Shown here: positions 1-13,175 of the stretch, one piece after another
How positions within the stretch are numbered: position 1 is the stretch's first letter
Layout of the letters: each line of letters starts with the position of its first letter
Source: Isoetes taiwanensis
Taxonomy: Eukaryota > Streptophyta > Lycopodiopsida > Isoetales > Isoetaceae
NCBI GenBank assembly: GCA_021234155.1
Contig: JAJEKV010000335.1
Span: 1-64,000 of the forward strand
Direction of reading: 5' to 3'
Length of the DNA stretch: 64,000 nucleotides
Notes under the pieces: model-generated
Databases searched by the model: none
Told to the model about the DNA's origin: nothing
Seen by the model: the letters and a program-made list of their open reading frames with translations, nothing else
Made by a program: the position numbers and the translations under genes

Positions 1-415
1 TGAATCCATGACCAAATATACATTTTATTTTTTTTAGCATTACTAGGCCTATACAACTCACTACACATCCGGGCTCACCATTGGACAAAACTTTTGCCTT
101 ATATGCCAGCCCGTATACCACACTTTGTAGGCGTGGGGATATAATCCCACCTTAGAAAGTCTGGGTCCTAGGGGGCAGGGGCATTGCTTTTCAGCCTCAC
201 CATCCTAGTGCCACCTACCACGGTCTCGTTGATTTTTTATTACTTTGTTTAAGGTCCATACTAAACTAATCTTGTACAGACTAGTTAGTTTATCCCTTTC
301 CAGAGGCTGACCAAAGTGGAGGACACATATAGGCTTTTTATGTTCTTCCCGTCGGGGATCAGCATCGTATACGCCTAGTAACCAATTTCTAAATATAAAC
401 ACTACTACAAAAACT
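1..415. repeat. Dispersed ~390-bp repeat, left-edge copy
   Basis: This stretch matches the units tandemly repeated near 6.7-8.3 kb. Shared landmarks, in order, are a tract reading 'gcattactaggcctata', 'ataatcccaccttag', 'gcattgcttttcagcctcac', 'ttattactttgtttaagg' and 'cgtatac.cctagtaacca'. It carries no credible gene; the short ORF on its minus strand is just the repeat read in one frame. A partial echo of its right end recurs at about 830-910 ('taaccaacttctaaatataaacact', split here over two copies). The family is unknown to me. Confidence 0.8.
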
Positions 416-2451
416 ACAAAAATAGGTCTAAATGGCACAAATTAATGCGTACATATGGCATTTATGTGCCATTTGTACATATTTTCCCATCGTATACCCC
501 TAGTAGGGTGAAAGCATGATACGGTGTACCACTTTTGGAACCCTCAAAACCTACCTTTGGGTACTTTAAAAACCACTTTTTTTGTTTTTCTTCTCATTAA
601 AATCAATTCAAAACTTTTGAATTGAAGGTCAACTCTTTATGTCAATCTATAGTATTAAAGGATAACAATACTATTAGAGACTAAAATTAATGAATCAACT
701 CTCAAACTTATTGTTTATTGAGACATTTATGCAAGTTCACGATTACCTAGTGTTGGGTACTTTTTGGGTAGTTTGCACTCCCTAAAAGAACTTTAGATGG
801 TACACCCTAGCATGCTTTTTTACCAGTAACCAACTTCTAAATATAAACACTACAAAAACTACAAAATAGGTATAAATGGCAAGTAACCAACTTCTAAATA
901 TAAACACTACTACAACTAGTCAAAAACGTTTGATTACTTTTTTATAAAAATTACATGTTTTGATAATGTTCTTTTGCTTGTGTAATTTATAATAAAGTAT
1001 GTCATCTTGGTGATTGCTAATTTCTAGTTACAAAATAAAAGTGTAGTTTTTAGGTCTTCCGAAGATGCTTGGAAAGACATTAGAATCTCAAAACATGGCA
1101 ATAATATATTAATCATTTTGCAATATTATATGATGATTGGACTTGCGTTGCTTCTTTGGGCTTTTAAATTCGAGCATGCACCAAATCTAAAGGTAAAAAC
1201 ATTGCCGCATAGAAATGTATGGATGGTCATAATGCTTGCATGCATACACATATTGACAAGCGCATTTTCCACAACGATATCCTTGTAGTTAGATAAATTG
1301 ATGTAACAATATCCTTGTAGTTAGATCGTTGATGTGACATGTGTTTGCTCAAATTAACAACAACCAATGCTTGCTTTGCTTTATCTTGCCTTGGATATGT
1401 ATCTCCAATGCACTATGTGTAAAGGATTTTAGTGATCTTTGATTGTCAAAGAGTAGCAAAAAACAAACCAAAAAGAGTGATCATTTATTGTGGTGTATTA
1501 TTTCTTGAAGTACAAGGTAGGGCCTTGAGGAATGTACATACTAAACAAAGCAACAAAGGGCTGTGTTATATTGGTACTTTAGGAACCAATGCCATTTTCT
1601 CTGTTACCCTTCGTTTCCCATAAAAATGTTGTACAAAAGTTACCAGAATGGGTGGTAAATGTTCCATCGTCAATGGCTGGTAAATGGCACCCTACAAGCT
1701 CATCACGGTGAGTCTGCGCCTTTTACATTTGCATAGTTCCAAAGCAGCGATGAATCACCAATTTCAACAAAATGGTTACCACATCTTGTATAACAAAAGC
1801 TACACTGCAGATTCATACACTTCCCTGTTTGCCTTTGAAAGGCAGCTCAGACCAAGAAAAACCACCTTCAAAGGCCACTCCAAAATCTTGAATTCAAGAC
1901 CGCTAAAGTTACCAAAGTCAAAGGCAACATAAAGCATATTTCACACCTTTTATAGTATTAATTTCTTTTGCATACTTGGTATGAGAGTCTCTTCTAGCTT
2001 TCTTGATCCTACCATGCTATCAAGTTCCACTAAGAAAACACGGAGCTCAAGCTCTGTAGTTCAATTACTTAAAAAGTTGTCCATGGAATTACGCCAACCA
2101 ATTATTGCTCACGGAAGTGGGAATCGATGATGAAGAGTAGCAACATCTTGAAAACACCACCATTTCTTGAATTGTGAAACCGGTTTTCTTCACGACATTC
2201 CTAAGGCATAACAAAGTCCCCTTCATGGCGGGGACTCAAAATTGTCTGCCTTTTGCTGATCGTAGTAATTGTAGTCCTGCTCCTCTTTGGAATCGATGAC
2301 CATGACTAAATTATTGGAAAGTTGTAAATCATTGCAAAGATCAAGGTTTTGTAAAAAGACATGAAGGATCGCTATTATCAATCCACACTTTGGCGTCCTT
2401 TATCACCCGGGCGTATTGGAGGCATGAAAAGGCTGTATTTACTTTCCTCTA
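416..2451. other. No recognisable gene
   Basis: AT-rich sequence. Short ORFs on the plus strand (1432-1623, 1684-1932) show no motif I recognise, and there is no intron or regulatory context to support them. The phrase 'aaatataaacactac' recurs at about 395, 838 and 893, which suggests repeat debris. Confidence 0.5.
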
Positions 2452-2805
2452 TTATGCCATCAATTCTGATATAAAAAGGTAGTTCCCATTCAAAGCAATG
2501 AAGGATTCATGGAGGGTTGTGGGCTGCTTTGAAGGTTGTGCATCCCATACAAATCTCATGGGAAGATCATGCCATACTCCCATAACCAAAGCTTGTGTGC
2601 ATAAAAGTTCCCCACCTTCCATTATTCCAATGGTTCTGAGTGAGCATAAAGGCGGAGATTTAACCTTTCTTTGATGACCCAATTCTTCCAGTGCTTGCAA
2701 ACCAGCAGAGCGCAACCCAGTTCCTGCCATATCCAGCTTCTCTAGTATAAGCAACACAATTTCTTCCGGAAACTCCATGCATGAAGCCCTAAAATGTCGA
2801 TACAA
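2452..2805 (-). pseudogene. Possible PPR-protein relic (117 codons)
   Basis: An open frame of 117 codons contains phrases that loosely resemble pentatricopeptide-repeat helices. LRTIGIMEGGELLCTQALVMG is close in pattern to the common plant form 'GTIGxLEEGxxLHAxxLxxG', and an upstream stretch has EEIVLLILEKL. PPR proteins bind organellar RNA for editing, splicing or stability, but nothing here shows an intact array, a targeting peptide or a DYW domain. Another PPR relic lies about 1.6 kb to the right on the same strand, which slightly raises the odds. It could equally be a chance ORF. Confidence 0.3.
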
Positions 2806-3917
2806 TGTTGCCGTGATGCCTTTGTGGAAATTAAGCGTCGTTAAATATTTTGTTTCAAATATAGGTTGAAATTGTCTATTCTTGGAATGGTGCTTTCAAA
2901 TTTTGGAGATGCAATGTGGTCTAGCATGGCTCAAGAGGGGCAATGATTTTAATCCAAGGATTTACAAGAGGATAGTGTACAAAGACAAGATGGCATGATT
3001 TACTAGAAGATGTAGAAAGCGGGTTTTCTTGAGAAAAGATGGCGTGATTTGAAGATATCTTGATTTATAAGAGGGCATGATCTGCTCCAAATCTTTGAAT
3101 AGAAAGGGATGAGTGGGCACCCAACTCTATAACCATTATGATTCTATTAGTGTATTCTCATTAAGTTTGCCCAATTCATTTGGTATTGGGAAAGGTATTT
3201 CTTGCCATGGTTTGGAATATGATTCTTAATTTGTATTGTATTCAATTTAAGTATGTTTAGCGACATTTGAATTTTGCTTGTTTATTTTCTGGATTCTTGC
3301 TATTCCGGGGCTATTTGAGATCGATCTTTGTCAATGGTTCGAATTTAGAAAAGTGAATACCAAATTGGGAAGAATGTATGTGGAACCACGATTGTGTTTT
3401 TTGATCATATCTTGATTGGATCGGGGTTTACGTAGAGTCTTTGGGAGCACTATTTGCCGAGAATGAAATGGACACCTAACCAAAGCGCTTCAAATCGGCG
3501 GAAGAACAAGCCGCCCGGAGTTCAAGCGATGGATCTGGTACCACAAAATGGAGGTAATCCGTGGTTATTAGGAGAAGATCCGGCGCCCAAACTCCGTCGA
3601 CCCTGTTTTCGAGCACCTTTTCTGTTTTTTCCTCTGAAGCTTATTTCGACCTTGGAGCGGAAATCGGGATGGCCAAAGCAGGGGCTTCCGCAAAATCGGC
3701 GAAAATCCCCTCGTCAAAATTCTTCGGGGTGATTCCGGCTTGGCTGGATTACGTATGACCATCGGCAATGGAGGCTAGCAAGGCATGCATCCGATTTTCT
3801 TCTTGAGTTTTTCTGAGGGCGTGATGTAGTGTTGTCGGATATGCGGTAGATGTAGTGTAGTTTTTTTTGAGGCGTGATCTTTTTGTGGAGCGTGGAGCGA
3901 GCATAGTGAAGGGCAAT
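2806..3917. other. No recognisable gene
   Basis: Short overlapping ORFs on both strands around 3454-3768 have no family signature. Composition rises in GC after about 3450, so this may be a decayed unit different from its AT-rich surroundings. Confidence 0.4.
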
Positions 3918-4037
3918 GGTGAAGAGCATGCCGTGGATGCCTTGCCGTCTGCATCCAACGCCAATGGTCATGTGTAGCGAAGAGCATGCCGTGGATGCCT
4001 TGCCGTCTGCAGTCGACGCCAATGGTCATGTGTAGCA
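3918..4037. repeat. Two-copy tandem repeat, ~60-bp period
   Basis: The phrase 'gaagagcatgccgtggatgc' followed by 'cttgccgtctgca' and 'cgccaatggtcatgtgtagc' occurs twice in a row (starts near 3919 and 3979). It makes the minus-strand ORFs here look internally repetitive; they are not otherwise supported. Confidence 0.85.
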
Positions 4038-4358
4038 ATTCTGCACCTTTGAAATTTCCATGGGTCCTTGCCTCCAAAAAACAGAAGGCCCTTCATTTGG
4101 CATAAAAGGAGGAATATTCCTCCCATCAACGGCCCGAAATATAAAATGAAAACTTCCCATTAAGTATAAGTATAACAAAGCATTGGTATTCTCAATGACC
4201 TTTATAAATATGAGAAATACTAGTGGCTCCATATTCACATGCCTTCTGGTTAGTGATAATTATTTATTTGATGTAAATAAGCATATTCAACTGCGTCCAA
4301 TCATAAATATTTTTACACCTTTTACATCTATTTGTGTTCAGTACCTCCGTTTTTTTCT

Positions 4359-5240
4359 CTAGTTTAAGGTAACAACCATGTCAAAACAGCACCTTCCTAG
4401 CTCTACGTCCCCATGCATTTTGCAAGCATTAAGTAAGGACATCCATCCGACCTTTGTCACTTTTGGCACTTGCAATGAGCAATTCTTACGCTTCATTGAG
4501 ACAACACCTTTCGGCCTAGGAGGTCGACCATGCAAGTGCAATGAGAAATTGATGGTGTAATGCCATGATCTTACGTATTAGATCTAAAATCGTTGACCTC
4601 TATCTAGTAGGCGGCATGGTACATGCAAAAGAATGCTAGTAAATGATATGCCATTGGGTTCTATACCATACTTTTGCATTGTCTCAAAACATTCTACTGC
4701 CAGTCCATCACCATGTTGAGCATATCTTTGCGATCATTGCATTCCATGCAACCACATCACCGCGTGGCACGCTTGTCAAATGCTTTCGGCGTGCCTCCCC
4801 GGACTTCCACATTTGCCATACATGTTCACCAATGTGCTTCCCACAACTACATTTGATTGGAGCTCATTTTTTATAATCACCGTTGCACAAACCTTCCACT
4901 GCTCAATGGCTCTGAATTAGGTACATGCTTTCAGCGCATTTGAAAATGTAACTTCATCTAGCTTTATGCATGATGTTTAAAGCTAACAAACTCTCCCCAT
5001 GCAAAACATGTCCCGAAATCATTGCATTCCATGGCACAACATCCTGATTTGGAAAAATCTCGAATACTTTCTTTGCCTCATTTTGAATACATGTTCACCA
5101 AGGTGGCTCCCACAATGTCATTTAATGAAATCTCACTTTGAATAATCTTCTCATGGATGAATCTGCGATATTCAATTGGTCCTATCTTGGGCCAATGCCT
5201 TCAAGATGCTAAGCAAAGGTAACATGATCTGGCCTTAATT
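4359..5240 (-). pseudogene. PPR protein pseudogene, C-terminal end
   Basis: Read on the minus strand, the fragment ends with WMSLLNACKMHGDVELG, which matches the E-motif region closing PLS-class plant PPR proteins (pattern W..LL.AC..HG.VELG). Upstream, in other frames, is GDVVAWNAMIA, the typical start of a PPR helix pair (DVVxWNAMI). Similar 'cattgcattccatg' tracts on the plus strand at about 4730 and 5020 are the complement of repeated AWNAMI units. Several frame changes and stops break it. PLS-class PPR proteins normally act in organellar RNA editing; this copy looks non-functional. No DYW deaminase domain is seen beyond the E region. Confidence 0.7.
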
Positions 5241-6734
5241 CTGTTTGTTGCATCCTATCTTTAGTTGCATCTTTCTTGCTTTTCCATTCTCTCCCTTTAG
5301 TTCATCCCCCTCTTTGTCAAACTGTTAGTCGATCCTAAAAAGGATGATACAAGAAATGGAAGGAATTGGCAGTAAACGCTAAAATGAAACAATATAAAGA
5401 AACAAAATGTTTACCCTAGAAGCGGCTATCTTTGAGAATGATGGCGGGGAATCGAGAAGAAAGCCGAGGAGCAGCTCTTAGCCAATATCCCGGCACACAT
5501 AGCTTCTTGTGACTTGGAATTTCCATGAATTCGAAGCCATAGATGAAATTCGGCGGAAACATCAGCCACACACACAAAAATCCCACTGGCGACAGCGACA
5601 GCGTGGACACTCACGAAATTGCTTCAAAGTGTCCACTTGCGCGTTTATTATAACGTGCTAATAAAAACTACACAAATAGGTATAAATGGCACAAACTTTA
5701 TATTTCCTTGTAATGATAATATGGTTTTCCAAGTATTATGGGTTAGGTTTGTGAGGGTGAATCTCAACCGTGGATCGGAGCATATCACGGAGTGCGATGC
5801 GGATCGGCGGCGGCATCTTCTTGGAGAAAAATGGCACGCCATTTCCTAAGGTCTCCATAAAAAATCGCTTGCCATTTAGACCATGCATATCCGGATATCG
5901 AGACCATGAACCGCCCGAGCAATCGGATGGGATCCATCAGCGGGGAGACCCGGATCTTCTTGGGCCCTATTAAACAATCTACACTTTGCAACAAGCTTTG
6001 CCTCCGCTTAAGAAGCTTTGCAATCCTCGCCGCAAAGCTTTGCCTACTCTCGCCTTATCTGCTCAAGCGACAAGCGGCGGTATACGACCACAAATTAAGC
6101 GCCATACCTAAACCGCCATAGCCATAAACCACAAACCACAAACCCCATAGCATCGTGGGCTTCTGCGCTCTCTACCTACCTTCATCGCCATACCTCCCTT
6201 CATCGCCATACCTCTTCATGCCGCCATACCTCGCTCGCTACCCGGCCAAAAAGCAGAAGGGAGCACATAGAGATCCGGCGGTCACGCTCGGCTTCTAACT
6301 CCGACAAGCAGTTGGCGGATAGAATTGAGCGGATAGCGGGGCATCCCAAATCATCATTGAAGAAAACGAGAAGTACAAAATTCGGCATCATGATGGAGCA
6401 TGGCGGCGGCCGGTGATTTCTTCCATAGCGACAAATGGGCGAATGTGTCTCCTCATAAGCGTGAAAACCACGATAGCGGTTGTCACCATTGCGGCATATT
6501 CTATTCTAATAAAATATTGTTCGCCTGAGAACATCTAAATGGCAAAAGCTCCTCAAATCCCCTAAAAATATCACAGTTCCCATACTATACACAAAGCGAA
6601 ATCTTACTCCACACCATTGCATTCCAAATCGAGGGAAGTTTATGGCACAAATTAATGGGTACATATGGCATTTTATGTGCCATTTTGTACATATTTTTCA
6701 CTTTATCCTTTCTTGGTTTATCCCTTTTTTGTAG
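5241..6734. other. No recognisable gene
   Basis: Small ORFs on both strands overlap one another and lack motifs. The phrase 'aggtataaatggcac' near 5679 echoes the dispersed repeat debris near 425 and 860, and 'ttaatgggtacatatggcat' near 6651 echoes the sequence near 442. Confidence 0.5.
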
Positions 6735-8330
6735 TAGTGAAATGACATTGGCAAAGGTTTGAACCCTTGACCCGGATATACATTTATTTTGGCATTACTA
6801 GGCCTATACAAACTCACCACCAGTTAGTTGGGCAAAATATTTACTTTACATGCATAGTTTGTAGGCAGGATATAATCCCACCTTAGGAAGTCTAGCTCCC
6901 AGGGGCAACTCTAGGGGCATTGCTTTTCAGCCTCACCATCCGAGTGCCACCTACCACGGTCCCGTTGATTTTTTATTACTTTGTTTAAGGTCCATACTAG
7001 ACTAATCTTGTACTGACTAGTTAGCTTATCCCACTGCCTTGCGACAGCCAAAGTGGAGGACACGTATAGGTTTCTACCACATCGGGGATCATCATCGTAT
7101 ACCTCTAGTAACCAACTTCCAAATATAAATGACATTGGCAAGTTTTGAGCCCATGGCCAAATATATATTTATTTTGGCATTACTAGGCTATACAAACTCA
7201 CCACACATCCGTTGGGCAAAACGTTTGCCTTACATGCACACTTTATAGTCGGGGATATAGTCCCACCTTAGGAAGTCTAGGTCGGGGCAGCTCTAGGAGC
7301 ATTGCTTTTCAGCCCCACCATCCTAGTGCCATCTACCCGGCCGGATTGATTTTTATTACTTTGTTTAAGGTCCATACTAGACTAATCTTGTATAGACTAC
7401 TTAACTTATCCCACTGCCTTTGGCATCCGAAGTGGATGACACGTAATAGCTTTTAAGTTCTACCACGTCGGGGATCATCATTATATACCCTAATAACCAA
7501 CTTTCAAATATAAATAACATTGACAAAGTTTGAACCCATGACCAAATATACATTTATTTTGGCATTACTAGGCCTATACCAACTCACCACACATCCGTTG
7601 GGCAAAACTTTTGCCTTACATGCACACTTTGTAGGTAGGATATAATTCCAACTTAGGATCCAGGGCAACTCTAGGGGCATTGCTTTTCAGCCTCACCATC
7701 CTAGTGCCACCTACCACAGTCCGTTGATTTTTTATTACTTTGTTTAAGGTCACTTAGGAACTACCACAGTCCGTTGATTTTTTATTACTTTGTTTAAGGT
7801 CACTTAGGAAGTCTAGGTCCAGGGCAACTCTAGGGGCATTGCTTTTCAGCCTCACCATCCTAGTGCCACCTACCACATTCCATTGATTTTTTATTACTTT
7901 GCTTAAGGTACATACTAGACTAAACTTGTAAAGACTAACAAGCTTATCCCACTGCCTTGCGACAACCAAACTGGAGGACACGTATAGGCTTTTAAGTTCT
8001 ACCACGTCGAGGATCATCATCGTATAGCCCTAGTAACCAACTTCCAAATATAAATGACGTTGGCAAGGTTTGAGCCCATGACCAAATATACATTTATTTT
8101 GGCATTACTAGGCCTATACCAACTCACCACACATCCGTTGAAAATTTTTTTGCCCTACGCACACACTTTGTAGGCGGGGATATAATCCCACCTTAGGAAG
8201 TCTAGGTCCCAGGGGGAACTCTAGGGGCACTGCTTTTCATGCTCACCTAGTCCATACTCGACTAATCTTTGTACAGACTAGCTAGCTTATCCCACTGCCT
8301 TGCTGCAGCCAAAGTGGATGCCTGGACCTT
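6735..8330. repeat. Tandem array of ~300-400-bp units
   Basis: About five consecutive units begin near 6750, 7130, 7510, 7750 and 8055. Each has the same landmark order: 'tttgaacccatgaccaaata', 'ggcattactaggc', 'ataatcccaccttagga', 'cattgcttttcagcctcacc', 'ttattactttgtttaaggt', 'gtaaccaactt'. The units starting near 7510 and 7750 are truncated, with an exact local duplication of about 60 bp ('cacttaggaactaccacagt') at 7751-7810. The last unit is cut after 8320 and runs into unrelated sequence. A further copy is at the left edge of the window. The minus-strand ORFs inside (for example 6911-7141 and 7754-8020) are this repeat read in frame. Confidence 0.9.
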
Positions 8331-11300
8331 CTCTTTGGATGGAGATGGAGATGCCGGATCTAGATGCGGGCGGCTTTGGCAAATCTAGATGGAATCTGAC
8401 GCCCGGATCTAGATCAAACACGATCTGGATTTAGATGCAAACCTAGATGGAGATTGAAGGTTTCATGCCATACTACCATTACTTGCGGGGGTTGTCCAAG
8501 AAGAAAGAAAAGTGAATATGGGATTTGAACCCACAAGCAAGCAAAGCTTGCTTCACCAAAACAAAGGCAAAGCGCCCCTGCTTCGCATCAGGTGCGTAAG
8601 CCCTACATCGAAACTCGGCCGACAAGAGCGGCTAGGATGAGGGGAAAAAAAAAATTGGTGGCTGCGGCTCCAAAACACATCTCGTGGGTTTCCAAAAGCA
8701 ATTCATTGTAAACAAGGTCTTTGTGCACAAAGGGTTGCCCTCAGGTGTCACGAGGGTGAAGTGGCTTAAATCATACTTCAAAGCCATGTTTTCACAATCA
8801 ATCAAAATTGTTACTTCAGACAATACAATACTTGATACCATAACTTTATAAAGATTGGCCTAAAGAAATCACTAGTTCTTGTCATCATAAGAACCCCAAA
8901 ATTTGCTCTTCATCTAGTTTTTTTTTGTTGTGTTTTTGCAAAAGAACAACTAAAATCCATGCATATTATTATTTGAATATGCTAGAAATGATGCATAGTT
9001 TTTTGTGTGTGGTTTTTTACACAACGGAACATCGTAGTTTTTAAGGGTGGTTTTAGGCGAAATATGGCGTGTAGTTTTGATGTAGTTTTTAAAAGTTGCC
9101 ATTGTTTTTAATTGTGGTTTTTCTCAAAAAATATATATAATATTATACTATAAGAAAGGAATACATGCCGCTCACATCTTTCAATAAAATTCAAGATGAT
9201 TTTAGAGAGATTTAGATTTTGATGTGATCAGTCAATGGGAGCAATTTAGTACTTCACGTATTCCGTCTTTCCGTCTTGTACGATGACGTGATGGCATATT
9301 TGAGGAATGCATATTGCCTTTTGTAACTTTGTCCATTATGTTGCTTGATCTGTGCTTCTAGTTTGTATCTCTATCCGATACACTGTTTGATATGTGCTTC
9401 TAGCTTGTACTCTGATTGATATGGTGCTTGATGATATGTGCTTCTGATTCTAGCTAACTCGCAAGCATTATAATCCTCAAATATGGTGCTCGATCTATGC
9501 TTCTAATTCTAGCTAACTCATTAGCACTGTAATCCCCAAATATTTGTCCTCCTTGTTTGTTAAAAATGTTGAATGTGTCAATTTTGCTTCGAAGAACATG
9601 TCTAAGAACATTGAAATGAAAGAAATGGAATAAAAAAACTTCAAATGAATGCATGAAATAATTTTCTTGGCAAGAACAATTTCAAATAGATGTTGGTTGA
9701 TAGCACCTTTCAATTGATTTGGAGGATGTCGAGAGAGCCTTCTGGTTGATTTGATGCATCCATATTTGTACGTGTCAAACAATAAAAATTGGTTATGTGC
9801 TATATTTCAAATTTGACACACTTCTAACTTTGTTGTAGTACATGAACTCGTGCTGAATAATTCGTACTCCGACAACTAACCAAAATAATAATTTGAGTTT
9901 TTTCTAAAATATTGTTAAGCTTGATTGTAAATAAGACACGTGACATGCAAGTCCTTTTCTTCTTTTTCTTTATGTCACAAAAACATGCCTAAGAGTGCTC
10001 TAACATGCATCAAAAATTCAGAATCTAGAGGATGATCCTAACATAATGGGATTCGACTTGCTAGGATGTGTTTCTTATTGTGTTAAGTGTGAATCGACCT
10101 AGATTTCCTTCATGGCACAATTTTATATAAGGGAATATATGTCACACTTTAGTGGAATTCAATTACTTAATTCCTAGAAATGAGGCGGAGATAGATCTGA
10201 GACACCTTCCTGACTCTAAGTTCTTACTTGAAGAGCACCACATTGTGCCTCTACAAAAGACAAAGTCGATGCAGGCAAGGCCATAAGAAGAAGTTTTGAT
10301 CACGTACTACCTATTATGGACGGATAGCCATATAGTCATAGATGCCAAGCCCCAAGCTGAAGGCTGACCAATTAAGCGGATTGATTGGGAAGTAGTCCTC
10401 CATTGGAGGAGAGAAATGTATTGTTAAAGTTCAAGGTCAGAAGGTTTGCCCACCTAATATTGTAATGAGAGATCCAACGTCTTGTTTATTTTAACTGCAT
10501 AAAATAAAATGGTGGACAAATCGGTTATGATTTTATAGAAATTGTTGTAGGATGAATTGAAATGGGCGTCCGGAATCTATACTTGATTGCCTCTGAACCT
10601 ACAACATCAACTTGGAAGGAAGAATTCAGAACCTCGAGCTTTTTTTTCCTCCTCGCTAATCCCCAACAAATCTAGATAATGCGAGCGAGATGAAATTAGA
10701 CACCTCAAAAATTGTAAATATTTTAGCTTTTACGCTATGAATATTTTGCTTTCTGATTCAAAGATCTGAAGGGCTAGTTTTCGTAGCTGCCAAGCAGGCA
10801 ATAAGCAAATTTGTGGCTAGTTTTTAAAATCCCAAAACTTATTCGTGCCACAATCGAAGGAAAATCTTAGAAATTTTACCTCTGATCCGGTAGATGTCAC
10901 GATAAGGGTATCGGAAGTAAAGACGCTCTCTGTAAAGAATGATCTGCATAATCGCTATGATAGAGGAAACTTTCCTTTTTCTTGATAGAGGCACTCACCC
11001 ACCGTCCCTACAACCAAGGTACATACACCATCTGAGCAATAATACTTCAAGATTTGGATGGAATAAAGTTAGATTGTCAGCAGATAATAATAGATTATAG
11101 TGTCTATGGAGCACAACCCTATACTATATCATATAGCTCAAATCCCCATCATGAGTACCCATCTTATTTACTGTAGCTAGAATTGTTTCTTTAATCAGGC
11201 CAAAATTCCTTGCTAACTAGAAAGTAGGCAGGATTTAGCCTGTATTTAGTTATGTCATAAGAATATTCTTCAAAGCCACATATTCCAAGCCCACATTTGA

Positions 11301-11624
11301 ACAATTAACAACCATATTCGCCAAGGATTTATTTCACATAGCAGACATGTAGTCGTCAACCCACAAATCTGAATCTTAACTTTCATTAATTTCTGGTTTT
11401 CAAAAAATGTATTAAATTTACATGACATGCATTGAAAAATGCCTCTGGGAGGCATCCCTTACAAGAATTTGCTCAGCTTTCAGCTCACAAACTATTACTA
11501 TTCTGATACAACTGATTGCCTATTTCTGTACATGGCAGCTATACCCACCTTGATATACAAATAGGAAGAAAAATAATCTTTAAAGAGGCAAAAATATAAA
11601 ATATAAAATATAAAATAAAATATA
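8331..11624. other. No recognisable gene in 3.3 kb
   Basis: Low-GC sequence with scattered short ORFs and no conserved motif. At about 8520-8550 the minus strand has a T-arm/B-box-like GGGTTCAAATCCC stretch but no full tRNA. Around 11590-11625 there is an AAAATAT-type short tandem run. Confidence 0.5.
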
Positions 11625-11629
11625 AGGGC

Positions 11630-12036
11630 CAGAAAGTAAGGAAATAGCTAAACATGCGTGACAGTATGAAGCAACCTCTCTTACACGAGGCATATAAGTA
11701 GTTAAATCATCATAATCATTCTACAAATTTTAGCACTTAAAGAGCAATCTTGTGTTCATTTCAACCAGACATATCTCCAATGCTATTCTGCTCAATTGAG
11801 TAGGTATAGTATTAGAATAAGTGCGAGGGAAAGTAAAGTAAAGAAATAGCTAAAAATAGGGCATGGTATGAAGCAGCCTACCCACCACTCTTACATGAGG
11901 CATATATACATCAAAATCATCGTAATCATTCTACCACTTAAAGAGCAATCATGTGTTCATTTCAACCATAACAGTTATTTTCATCTGATGTATACAGATA
12001 TCTCCAGGCTCAATTGAGTAGGTACAGTATTAGAAA
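11630..12036. repeat. Two-copy direct repeat, ~200 bp each
   Basis: The first copy (about 11630-11820) and the second (about 11833-12036) share 'gaaatagcta', 'atgaagca.cct', 'cttaaagagcaatc', 'tgtgttcatttcaacca', 'tctcca' and 'ctcaattgagtaggta' in the same order, with small indels between. This is an old local duplication; no gene content is evident. Confidence 0.85.
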
Positions 12037-12819
12037 ATCTAAGCTAGATCTGCTTGACTATAATCTAGAAGGTCTGATATCATGTGTACATTGATTCTTT
12101 TAAAAGCAGTTATAAGTTCTCGGGGGGTAATTCCAATTGATCGATAAAGATATGTACGAAAGTAACTTCTTCTACATTGCGAGAATGAGAACTGCGGGGG
12201 AAAAATGAGAATTTAGGATAGACAATAAGCACCTTCTTTGTAGTGTCATCGAACATGACCCACTTGAATGCTCATAGCGTAAGCAAAGCAATGGTAATCT
12301 TTGGCCATAGTAGCTTGAGACCTACAAATAGTTCGAGAGATGGCGGGAAGATAATAAAGAGAAAATCAATCAAATTTAAAGAGCACATACCACGGAGACC
12401 ACATGATGTTTAAAGCCTTCATCTACCCCACGGTATACTACGCCTATATCTACAACTATGTCAATAGCATCCACTGTTGCAGATATATCGTCAACATTCT
12501 CCTGGTTAGCATCAAAGCAAGGGATCAAATACAAGAGGTACAACTTCCTCTGGTGTTTCTTAGGAGCAGAATAATCACAAATCCATTTTTCAAAATCTGC
12601 AAGCGCATCCACAACCCCATGACTCGAAGGCCCCTTCGCACTATTCTCTGCAGTATCACTTCATACCCTCGGGAACTATGGCGGTTTTTCGGTTGAGCGG
12701 CATCCACGAAAGCGAGGTGATGGTGATTCGCGACCCGGTTTGAAGCGATTTTAGCATATCTTTGGGTATGTTCTAGCATATACCGAAATATGCCGAAAAC
12801 CCACTTGTGATACTGCCCT
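12037..12819. other. No supported gene
   Basis: Overlapping ORFs of 78-112 codons on both strands between 12376 and 12863 compete for the same sequence. None has a recognisable domain. Confidence 0.4.
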
Positions 12820-12847
12820 AGGGGCAACCAAAAAACAAACAAAACCA

Positions 12848-13070
12848 CAAATAACCACCCCAAATTAGAAACATATTCTTTGGGATTATGTAATGGTTAG
12901 GGCTAAAATTTTGGTATTGTATTGTATAAAAAGGGTATGTTTTGCCTTGTAAAAGTCCCAGGTATGGGGTAGATAGCATACAGTGGGAGGCGTTATGGGA
13001 AAAAAAAGCACAAATGGCCATGGCCAAAATGGCCAAAATAACCACCCCAAATTAGAAACCATATTGCTGG
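12848..13070. repeat. Short direct repeat pair
   Basis: The phrase 'ataaccaccccaaattagaa' followed by 'ac.atatt' occurs at about 12848 and again at about 13037, about 190 bp apart. The sequence between is low-complexity and non-coding. Confidence 0.8.
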
Positions 13071-13079
13071 AGGGCGTTA

Positions 13080-13175
13080 TCTTTATTAACACCAGAGGGT
13101 GTTAATGCCTTCGTGATAACGCCCTAGGGCATTATGAGCCTTTGTGATAACGGCCTAGGGCATTATGACTGTTTT
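13080..13175. repeat. Palindromic short tandem repeat
   Basis: Two adjacent ~32-bp units each hold the near-palindrome 'taacgccctagggcatta' (the second has 'taacggcctagggcatta'), preceded by a partial third ('gttaatgcc'). The arms flank a CTAG centre, so each unit could form a hairpin. No gene overlaps it. Confidence 0.75.

Noticed and set aside
8519-8575. tRNA gene on the minus strand
   Set aside because: A good T-arm-like GGGTTCAAATCCC is present, but no D-arm, anticodon arm or acceptor pairing could be built around it.
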